DNA from: Uloborus plumipes
Lineage: Eukaryota; Arthropoda; Arachnida; Araneae; Uloboridae
NCBI GenBank assembly: GCA_038373865.1
Contig: JAXGGA010003416.1
Coordinates: forward strand, 1 to 64,000
DNA: 64,000 nucleotides
Direction: 5' to 3'
This document shows, piece after piece, positions 47,301 to 59,300 of this stretch. Below the pieces are notes generated by a model. That model was not told where the DNA came from. It worked only from the letters and a program-made list of their open reading frames with translations, and searched no databases. The translations under genes were made by a program, and so were the position numbers. Within the stretch, counting starts at the first letter, position 1. Each line of letters opens with the position of its first letter.

Positions 47301-50300
47301 CATAAGGATACATTTGTACAGCAATTTTTATTCGATTTCATCCAGTAAGTTTGTAAGCTAAAGTTAGAATTGCCACAAAAAGCGATCACACGAATACAGG
47401 CAGACATGTTACGAAATTGGTCATGAAGGATTAATTAAACGTTGACTCTTTATCTTCCAAATTAATTTAACAATTAATTTTTATGTATTTTTTGGTTTTT
47501 TAAGTTGCAAATACATCAAAAAACATTTCTACCAAGCATAAAATTTTTGAAATTTTTGGGGGTCTAAGGCCCTCTACGCTTTAGGGCCCCCAAGAAAACT
47601 GTTTCCGATCGCATTTACCATCTGTCGGCCTCTCAACGAAGTACAAGGAGTGGTACTCATAAGTATCAGCATGATTCTATTCATTTAGGATTCATAATAC
47701 TTAATTAATATAAGCGGGACTTCTGAGCAGGGCTGCGGAGTCGGAGTCGGAGTCGGACTGATTTTGGACCAAAGGAGTAGGAGTCGGAGTCGATGGAAAA
47801 CATGTCGATTCCGACTCCGACTCCGACCACCTCCGATTTGGATGAAATTTTATGAAGGCGAAAACATATCTTTGAAACTAACAGAAACAAATTTTCAGCG
47901 TATAATATCCAAATCCTAAGCATTTAAGATCATTAAAAAGGGCTTCAAAATGGCGGGTCTGCTTTGTGAAACGAATTGCTACGTTTGGGCTTATGCAAGG
48001 GAATAAAAAATATTTGCAGCAAAAATGCAATGTGTTGAAATAAAGTCTGGCCATTTAACACACGAAAAGGATTAGTTTTGTACGGGGTCAAATGACAAGA
48101 GCGGCACTTGTCTTTTGCTCTGGAGAAAATGGACTTTTTGGGAGGTCACAGTGACCTCTGAGAATTGAGGTAAATGGGGTGAAATTACCTGCGAGTTCTT
48201 GAGAAAATTGAAGTTTTTGAGAGGACACAATAACCTCCCATAACCTCCAATTTTGATACCCCAGCTTGCTACCCCCCCCCCCTCTTAAAGTGAGTCCTGA
48301 CTACGACCATGAATAAAAATTAAACTTTTAAAAATGGAGTTAAGATTTCAACCTCTGTTTAATGTTTTTCACTTTTCACATTTGGGTAAAAAAAAATAAG
48401 TGATAAAAAAAACAGAAGTCGGGACTCGGAGTCGGAATTTTTAAAATCCCGGAGTCGGAGTCGGAGTCGACCATTTTCCCTCCGACTCCGCAGCCCTGCT
48501 TCTCAGTCTCGTCGGGACATAAAGGGTTAAAACGTGTAAAACGCTCCAATTAAAAACTCAAGAATTTTGCACAAATCTAATACTGAAATTAAGATATAGA
48601 AAAAAGTAAAAAATAACTCGAATCCCAAATGTTAAATGTTGCTCTTTCAGTGCAAAAATCTTTCTTTCGTCCAAAGATTTTTTTCTTTTCAATTGCAGTT
48701 ACTTCCCTACTTTATGATATCTTCTCTCGGTAATCATCCTGGTTTAGCTGGTCTGTGTATTTGTGGCATTTTCAGCGCATCATTGAGTACAACATCATCT
48801 GCAGTCAATTCTCTCACTGCCGTTACAATGGAAGATATAATCCGTCCAGTCTTTAAAGAGAAGAGGTGGTCTGAAAATAAATTAGCCTTCATTGCAAAAG
48901 TTATCAGTAAGTAATGATCTAGAAATCTATTATAAATTCTAATATAACAAAAGTACATGTTTTAAATTATAGAGTTTAATGAAATGGCAAGATTTAAAAT
49001 GTAATTGAGCTGTGGGGAACTTGAACACTTTCCCATATTTAAGTTTTATTTATACTAAGAAGGTTTTGAACCGTAAAAAGTATCGACCATCATGAATACT
49101 TAATTATAGGTGAACAGTTAACGTTTCAAGATACAGGTATAAGTGCAGTAAATAAATGCTCTTATTCATTTAAGAGATCCTTAAATTCATAAAGCACTGA
49201 AGGTAAATTTGAACTGATTCACCTACACTTGTACAGAGTTTTCTTTTCTATGTATATCTTTTAAATGCATGCAATTCACACAAACACATATTTTTAATAC
49301 GCTTTCATTACTTTCATGTGTGGGTTTTTTTGTTTGTTTGTTTGTTTGTGTGTAACTTGAGTAAAAGATAAAATTCACGTTTTTTACAAATATAAAAAAA
49401 TTATTCTTAAAACTATTATTAATACTAAAGGTTAAACTATATTACATGTCGATGTAATGTAGTTTAGACTTTTTTCTTTTTAGTTTGATTAACTCTAAAA
49501 GCATATTTTTCTTTTCTTTTCTTTTTTTTTTTAACTATGATTAAAATTATTAAGTATTTACCTTGTTAAATACATATTACAAAGTTATAGACTATACATA
49601 TCGCGCAAAAACAGTAATTTTGGATATAGAATAGCACTCTTCGTGATAAAAGAGGAATTCGTGCAATAACCCAGCGGAGAACATTCACTCCTCACCAGTG
49701 GTCGGAAGTAGCGCGCTACAAGTAGCGAAACTACTGTAGTAGCTACATTTTTTAGTAGTTTGTCGTGTAGCGCACTACTTTTTAAAAAAGTAGAGTAGCG
49801 AGTAGCGCGATACAAAAAAATAGTATAGTTTGTAGCGATTTCTAGAAACTACTTTAAATTAAATTTTAAAAAAAATGAAAAAAAAAAGAGAACGAAGAAA
49901 GAAAACAAGGTGGTTCTTGTGGCGGATGTTCGTAAAACTTGTAAGAAAAATCTAAAAAGGACAAATTTTAGCAAAAAAAAGGAACAAAAAGGAAAAGTAA
50001 CTAATAAATTCAAAGACAATTCCTATTTCTATTCCATATTCGAATGACGTAATTTGTTAATCTAAACCACTTTTCGAATTTTTTCGGTCGATTCTCAAAC
50101 GGTGTATTCTTTTTATTTATTTATTTTTTAAAAAGTAGCGAAGTAGCAACTACATTTCAAAAGTAGTGTAGCTCGCTACATTTAAAAAAAAGTAGTTGTA
50201 GCTGTAGTTAACTACATTTATAAGAAAGTAGTTGTAGTTGTAGTTCGTTACAAAAAATATGTAGTTTTTCCAACCACTGCTCCTCACCATGTGCATGTTT

Positions 50301-53300
50301 AAAATATGCGGCACATGCAACAGCTAAATGTGAACATGTAATGAACACTTTATCCCAAAATAAGTGTTAAAACAAACATTAGTTATCTATAATTGGGGCA
50401 AACCTAACCTCCGATGTTAAGTGTAAACATAGCAGTTAATCCACTGGTAACTGCTAGTTACCGTTAGCTTACTTCTGCAGAAGAAAAAATGTTTGATCCT
50501 ATTGTCAAATTGACATCAGAAATTTTACGTGATTCAACAAGTATTAAAAGGCGACAAGAGATCAATGCAGTGGCTTACACTGTGCCTCCGCAACCGGCGG
50601 GGGGGGGGGGAGGCGAAAGAGGTTTGAGGGAGCACAATTCAGAAAAATAACGCGATTAGTTACAAGGGAATATTTTTTTAATAGTTTAATAGGGGGGTGA
50701 AGGGTGCACTTACAAATCATGCAAGGGGGCGCTCGTAAGTCTATTTACGCTACTGGATCAGTGGCAATAGGCGATTATGCAATTATTGATTACAGGAACA
50801 TCTCTAGTTTGTCAAAAAAAAAAAAAAAGAACAATTAGAACTTCTGTCCTTGCTTAATAATTAGATTGTTTCAATTAAACAAAAGACCTGTTTATTATTA
50901 TTATTTACTTTTTTATTTTACTTACCGTATTTTTCACCGTATAAGACGCACCAAAAGTGCCTGCGTATAAGACGCATGCACCCCCCCCCCCCGATTTTGG
51001 GGAGAAAAAGTGCGTCTTATACGGCGAAAAATACGGTACTATTTATATAATGAATTTATGTTCAAATCTTGCATTCATCTTTCGCTACAGCTCTCTTTTA
51101 CGGTGCTGTGTCCCTGGCTCTAAGTTTTCTTGTTTCAAAATTCGATAATCTGGTTCAGGCTGCGTTTACTATTTTTGGACTCACTGGTGGGCCTCTTCTG
51201 TCGACGTTTTTGCTCGGAATGATGACACAGCGAGCAAATGAAAAGGTACATTTTTGGTATTATCAGATAGGAAATGGCTTGAAAACCATTAATGCAGAAG
51301 TTTATTAATAAAATATTTTAATTTGCAGACTACAGAGTTTGCGAATTTGACTGACAGACATTCCTGTCAAATCAATAGCAAAATGTTTGAATTCATCGCC
51401 ATGAGAGATATAGTACTTGTAGAAATTTATGGTGCTGCCATCTACAAGCAGTGATATTAAACTTTTGTAAACTCTCGCATTTGAAAATGAAATAAACCAA
51501 TTGTTAAAGATTTATCGTCAACATTTTCACCTTGTTTTGAAATAATAGTGGAAAAGTTACATTCCTTCAAAAAAAAAAATGTTTAATTTTATGAAGCCAT
51601 GCAATTGAAATTCAGTATTTTCTGATAAATGAAAGCAAAATAAGTTAAAAGCTGCAACTTACCCTACTGTTATGAAATGAAAATTGCAAGAAAATAACGC
51701 ACCGATTAGTTACAGCATCACAAGGCTGATGTTTCTCTCATAAGTTGTTTCATGCTCATTAGTCTGGAAGGTCCATGTAACTTTGTACCCTAGCTTTTAT
51801 CTTCACTTTTTGATGTAAAGCCGTGCCACGTTTTAGACCTCTCGCTTGTGTACTAAAGTAATTTTAGTTACGCTAAAATATATTCAGGTCCTATATAGTT
51901 TTGCCAACAACTCGGTTGAGGCTATTCCAGACTGATATGATGATTGTTCCATGAGCCCAAAATAAAAGCTAAACTACAGTCTGTGGATTGGCTGCAAAAA
52001 TATATGCATTGGGTGAGAAAAAAAATGTTACACATTCCTAAAAATCTACATGCAGATAGTAAGGATGCCAAAACAGAATAAAAACTCATAAACCAACAGA
52101 TTCATTAACCTTTCTCGGGGCAGACGAGAGGCAATGTCAGCTTAGTCGGACCTTAAGGGACCTTTTCTTAGGGAGATCCGGCATGGATTCAGAGAAGAAA
52201 ATTTTTTATGAGTTATAAAGGGAGGAAGGGTCCGGAGGCCAAATTGACAAGAGGCCCACCGTATCTCTAGGCGGCCCTGAACCTTCTAACGTGACGTGAA
52301 GATACATTATTTAACTTAATAGTTAATGGTACATGCATCACAGTGAAAGCATTCTTAAATAACCGTTTAAAAAAACAATAAAATAATTACTGAAGTCAAT
52401 AGTTAAGTATAAATTTTTATGCCCGATCTGAGCTGGGTAAAGAAGATGCAAGAGAAGTCACAGACGAATGAGCAGAAATGCGGACTTTTGTGATAAATAT
52501 ATTAACAAACAAAATATCAGCGAAAGAATGAGAACTTGGACAATAGAAAGTTATTTTTTATTAAACTTATTACTCTGTATCCTAATATTTTCATTATTTC
52601 AGAGTCTATAAGACTGACAAGTGGTTATATTGTCAAATAGTGTATGACTGATTATTTAAAAATAAATAAATAAATAAATAACTTGAAAATATTTTAAGTA
52701 AGCACAAATATCCTGTTCATATAACTGAAAATCAACTTAAGAAAATATTTTTATGATCACATCAACTGTTAAACTTAATAAGTAATACTATTTCTGAAAT
52801 TTTAAATTGGCAACTAACCAAGAATATTGAGGAAAAAATTTAACTGTAACTAAGGTTATTCCTAGTTACAACAAACATGTGAACACGTCTTGTTCAAAGA
52901 ACATATGAACATATCTTGAAATGACGTCGACTTATAAAATATTCAAGTTTTGTTACTTTCTGTTCAGAGGTAGCCCGTGCAACGCCGGGCCGAGCAGCTA
53001 GTAATGTTTTTTTTTTTTGAAGTTATATGCACTAACGCAATTCAATGAAAGGATCACACAGTTTTTTGCGTTTGTTTCAGGGAGTAGTTTTAGGCCTGTT
53101 AACCTCCATAGCTTTTACATCATGGGTCAGTAGTGGAATTTTGTTATACGCCCCAGCGCCAAAAACCCTGCCTATATCTGTGGAAGGATGTGTTAGTGAT
53201 GAATTCATGAACGCAACCATATTTCCTCATGAGATGTCTGCATTGTTAGATGCAGGTGAAGAAAGTGCAACTATTCATTCATTATTTATTAATGATACAG

Positions 53301-56300
53301 AAATATTAGACACAAGTGTCTCTTCTGAGTAAGTATACATCAAGTTAGTGAAAAAAAAGTTATTCTGATATTAAATTCAATTTGATGGAGTTTTTAATTG
53401 CCGTTACACTGCAAAAAATGAACTGCTGTTTTTATAACATAATACTGGCAGCCTAGGATCCAATTTAAAACTGCAAACTTCACGGTAATAAACTATAAAA
53501 CTAGCAACTTTACAGTTTCTTACTGTAAAGTTAGAAATTGTACAGTTTATTGCCTCGAAATTTAACTGTATTATACTGTAAAAACAACAGTATAATACTG
53601 GCAGCAGAGGTTCCAGTTTAAAACTGTAAAACGCACGCTAATAAACTGTAAAATTAGCAGTTTTACAGTTTATTACTGTAAAATTATGCATTTTACAGTT
53701 TAGTACTGTAAAATTAGCAATTTTTACATTTTAATAGGTACTATAAAATTAGCTGTATTATACTGTAAAAACAACATTCATTTTTTACCGTGTATTATTT
53801 TATTACCAAAATAATGTTTACATTGAGTGAATTTTAAAAAAGTCTTTTTAAAGTATAAAGTGGTGTACAAGTGTTTCAAAGTTTATGAACACTGAAAATG
53901 TTTTGAGTGGAAAATGTTTGAAAAGTAACTGTGTCACTAAAGGCAAATCCTTTCGCAGGCAAAACATACTTAACTAGGTCATGAAACTTAAAAAGTAATA
54001 TAGTATAAACATAAATGACGAATCGTTTTCATTTGTGCAGATGAAATAAATGTAAAAACGAATACTATTAATATGCGAGTACCTGAGCTAATTTCTGTTA
54101 AAAATAACCTCTGCAGTGATTTCTGAACAATACATTGAGCGAACTTTCTAAATATAATCTAAAACTGTCTGAAAACGAACCGCTAACTAAAACTTTGTAT
54201 TCATACTTGCTTTACATCTGAGACTCTCTCTAAGCTTTCTAGCATGTAGAAGTGTGATAGATGATAAATTTTATTATTTTTTACTAGTATATTACTCTTG
54301 AACAATGAGAGCATGGGCCCATGTCAACATTTCAAAATATTAATTAATCAATAAAGAATTTTAAAAATAAGGAGAGAAGTCTCATAGAAAATAAGATGAA
54401 CAAATGAAGATAAGCTTCGTGCTTATAAATTACCATCATGAATGCAGTATGTAACAATTAAATGTAATTTAAAAACATTAAAAAATATGCTTTTAAAGTT
54501 AATCAAACTACCTTATAAATTGTAAGATAGTCTTAATAGTATATTAATATTAAAAGTTAAACTATATTTCATGATACTCTAACTGATTTCAATCTAACTG
54601 ATTTTCAAAATTATTAAATATCCGCTAAGTTTACATGCACTTATACACTGCGATGCAAAAGTTTAGACAAAATGCAAATATGTGAATAAAAAGAAAACTA
54701 TTCAACGAAATGTTTTCTAATTTCTACTGCAGGTACACAATATGGTCCCAAATACGTGTCTGGAGTTCTTAAAACAATAACTGGAATCAAATTTTGGATA
54801 TTACAAAAGACATTTTTTTTACATTGTTGCAAAAGTTTAGACAATAGTCAGATTTTATGCAAATATCCCTTGAAATGTGATTGGTGGAGGAAATGCGGGA
54901 CTGTATTATTCATTTATAAAGTGCAGAGATTGCTGAATAAATAATCAAAATCTCAAAAGCTTTGTAGTTCTCGTGTAAAGAAAATGAGAAAGTTTGGAAG
55001 CCGAAATTGAAAATAAACCTACTTTATTAATTTTTTGTCTTTTAATTCGGCTCTAGTATGGTAGTACATTGTTTTTTACTTTGTGGAGAGCAAATTCAGA
55101 CATGCGTATCGATTAAAAAGTCCAAGAAAAATTATATTTCTTAAGGATGAAGGAATTGGAAAAACGGTTCAGACTGACGGTACGCCCCTTAATCCTACAA
55201 AACTTCAACTTGGGTCAAAAACAGCACGTGACAGCATAAATAGATGAACAATTGAATCGGAATGCAGAAAAAAAAACAAAGAATTGTGCCTGATCCTTTT
55301 CGGTCAGAGTGTCCCAAATAAGCCAGATTTTAATGTGAAAAGCAGCATATGTATCATCGTGACTAAAAAATGATTGGTACTTTCTTTGACAAAAATTATT
55401 AAAATTGGGATGGCCTAGATGGATTATAATTCTTTTCGCGGGACTTGAGAGATATCCAAAGATCGTATGCTGTGCTGCTTTTACCAATAAAATCTGGTTT
55501 ATTTGGGACACTCTGTCCGAACAGGCTCAAGCACAATTCTTTGTTTTTTTTTATGCATTCCGATTCAGTTGTTCATCTACTTATGCTGTCACGTGCTGTT
55601 TTTGACCCAAGTTGAAGTTTTGTATGATTAAGGGGCAAATCGTCAGTTCGAGCCGTTTTTCCAATTCCTTCATCTTTAAGAAATATATTTTTTCTTGGTC
55701 TTTGGATCGATACGCATGTCTGAATTTGCTCTCCACAAAGTAAAAAACAACGTACTACCATACTAGAGCCGATTTAAAAGGCAAAAAAATAATAAAGTAG
55801 GTTCATTTTCAAATTTCGACTACCAAACTTTCTCATCTTCTTTACACAAGAACTACAGAGCTTTTGAGATTTTGATTATTTATTCAGCAATCTGCACTTT
55901 ATAAATGAATAATAAAATCCCGCATTTCCTCCACCAATCACATTTCAAGGGATATTTGCATAAAATTTGACTATTGTCTAAACTTTTGCAACAATGTAAA
56001 AAAAATGTCTTTTGTAATATCCAAAATGTGATTCCAGTTCTAGTTTTAAGAGCTCCAGACACGTATTTGGGACCATATTGTGTAATTGCAGTAGAAATTT
56101 GAAAGCATTTTATTGAATAGTTTTCTTTTTATTCACATATTTGCCATTTGTCTAAACTTTTGCATCGCAGTGTAATAGAAATATATTACTTTAAATTTGT
56201 AAACAACGTAAATTTTATCTTTTATTCAGAGTTACATACATTCATACCAGGCACGTGCCGTGAACGAACGCCCAGGGTAGGCAGATGACATGATTTATGA

Positions 56301-59300
56301 TTTATGGAATAATAATACATATGTTGAAAACGTGAATGATGTTAACCGTGTAATAAAACAGTATGAATATAATTGATATTTAAGTAGTCCTTAGTATAAA
56401 CATATGTACAAAGATATTCATCTTATTCTATATAAAATCCATTCTTTTTTCTTCCGTTGTGAAGAAAATATCCGTGACTTTCATAAAAATTGACCTTGGG
56501 ACTTTTTTAATTTTGTTCACTTTTTTTTTCTAAAGATATCAAAACAAGAGATGAAAGGTTGCTCTTAATTCTTTTTATGTCCGAAAATATTAACTCTACA
56601 GAAGCAATCGCGGCTGGTATAATCAAAATTAACTGCAACAACACCAGTTTTTGGTAACAGTTGGCTCAGTTCACTTTTCAAAACTAAAATCAAGCACATT
56701 TTTCACAAAAAACTTGTTCCCACATAAACATCTGCTAAATCTGCTATCCGTCTTATAACGTCAAAAAAGTTCCCGTACTTTTTTGCTAGACAGTAAATGC
56801 ATCCTTATCAACTCCAAAAGCTATTTTTTGAAATTTACTTCCAAACACTAATGACATGAATTTATCTATTTTCTGTTCGTCTTTAATTTTTAAGTCTTTT
56901 TTCAAAAAGTTTAAACGGAACAACTATCCTGAGATTTCAACCTAAACGTGAGGAACAATATGACACAGAAAAAGCGAAACATTTGAAAATTATGGAAACA
57001 TTTCATTAAAAACAAAACACTACAGAAAAAACGAATCGTAACGCTGCGCAGTAGCTGGGACCTACGCACAGAGGCATTTCTCATTCTGCCTCTGCCGGCG
57101 CTTTGGCTGACGCGAAGGGGGAAAATGCTGCGGCACGGGGGTGTTCAGGATGCTAAGCATTGCATAGATACGGAGGTCGAAAAGCAGTGTTAGTCGCTGC
57201 TTTTCAAGTGAACAAAAATGGAAAAATTCCATTTTTTTTTCCTTTTTTGGCTGTTCTTTCTGTGTAATATATATATATATATATATATACAGAGGCGTAG
57301 CTAGGGGGACCAGCGCCCGTGGCGTACTTCGGAAATCGCGCCCCCCTCAGGTTCACGTTGATGGGAGGTCATGAGAGATCACAGCAGGGACCTCCCAAAA
57401 CAGTTCCTTATCCAGTAAATTTTGATTGATCGATTGAAAAAAAATTGAGACAACATTACAACTTTGATTTATTTTTTCTTTAAAAAATGTTTTTAATGAT
57501 GCCCAATCTTAATTCCCATTAGATTGTATGGTATGTGCGCTTACTCGTATTTTAATGTCTGGTACAAAATTGGAATTTTCCCTTTCCTAACAAATTTAAT
57601 TCAGGGAGCCTCTCCCTCTCCCAATCATTTCACATAAAATCAATAAAACCAATAACACCTGCACTTCGTCGCTAAACTTTTTTTTTCTTCATACAGCTTT
57701 AATTCAAAATACAATTTGTTTCAAAACGATAGAAAAATATATACTATAAACATAATTTTCACATTTAAAATAAAAATCACAACTTTTGAACAATTCTAGT
57801 ATAATTAGGAAAGCAAATCAAATATAATTAATCTGAAATTGGCTCAATAAATACGACCCATAATATACTGGAAAAATAAAAGTTCTACATATTTGATACT
57901 CTTAGAGCGCGGTTATTTTTACAAATAAGACTTTTCATGCTTTACATTACTTATTATTATGTGAATAAATAATTAACGTAGATAAAACTTCACTCCTATT
58001 TCATACATTTCCTTTAGAAAGCTGTGCTTTTTTTCTCTCTACAAACAGCGAAAATAAGCAGATACGCAAAACTTCACAATTCAAACTTTAGTAAAGATCT
58101 TTCTACTTTGGAAGTTTAACTATCATTTTTAAACTGTAAATGAGCTATTATCTTTTTTTTCCATTAAAAAAAATATATATATATAAGTTAAAAATAATTC
58201 ATTGACGAATGAAAAAATGCTTAACATTTGTTGTTGTCTTAAATTTTATCAGCAATAACAGAAAAATTTAATCCATTTTTATAAGTGCTATTTTATCATT
58301 ATACCATATTTTTCACAAAATGGAAATTTAACTGACAGAGAGATCCATAAAGTTTCTTTACAAAGTTTTGCATGAACATAAAGCTTTAAAATTTTGATTT
58401 TGTGGAAACATAAAAAAAAAGAAACACGATCCTAAATTCTTACCTTTGTATTTAATCTTAAACTGTTAATTTGATTCAAATTTATGTAAAACAATGCCTG
58501 TAATATTGAAAACATCTGCATTTTAACCTAAAATAACCATTTCTCAAGCCAAAAATATTAACTTTTAAAGGCATTTGAATAACTTCTCTTTTTTTAGTTG
58601 AATTTGCTGCGCAATTCATTAAAATTCAGCTTTTCTAGCTTTGACTGATGCAAATTCATTTACCAATTCATCTAAGTTTAATTTTTCGACTTCCTCATGC
58701 TCGATTGAAATTATTGCAAGGTTTGACAAACGCTCTTGTCCCATTGAGCTTCGCAAATAATTTTTTATTAATTTGAGTTTACTAAAACTTCGTTCACAAG
58801 AAGCTACCGTAACAGGGAGGGTTAGATATATCCTAAGCGCAATTTGAATATTTGGATAAATGTCTCCCAGTGAGAACTCTTCTATTTTTTCTAGTAGACC
58901 CAGTGAGGTGGCTTTGTCAAGATCCAATAGCTCTTTCGCTTGTAATTTGAAAGTGTCAATTTCATATGAAAGTTCATCAGAGTCAATGTCATTGGAATAC
59001 TTTACGCTAAAATCAGCAGCATATTGTTTAAGATCCGTCAAAGACTCGTTTTTTAAAGCTGTACCTGTCAAAAAATAGAAATCGTCAGATATTGTAGCCA
59101 TTGCTTTATATCTTGTTGTGAGTTCCGATAAGATGCGGTCCAAAACTGCATTAACCTCTCTTTTAAACTCGTTGATAGGACTGAGAGAGCACGAATCTTC
59201 ATCTTCAGCTCCTGCACCTGTGAGTTTTCTAATTGCTATTTTTCTTCTTTTTTCAGGCAAATGGGCAGTAATGCCCATTTCTTTCGCAGTTTCTGTAGCA

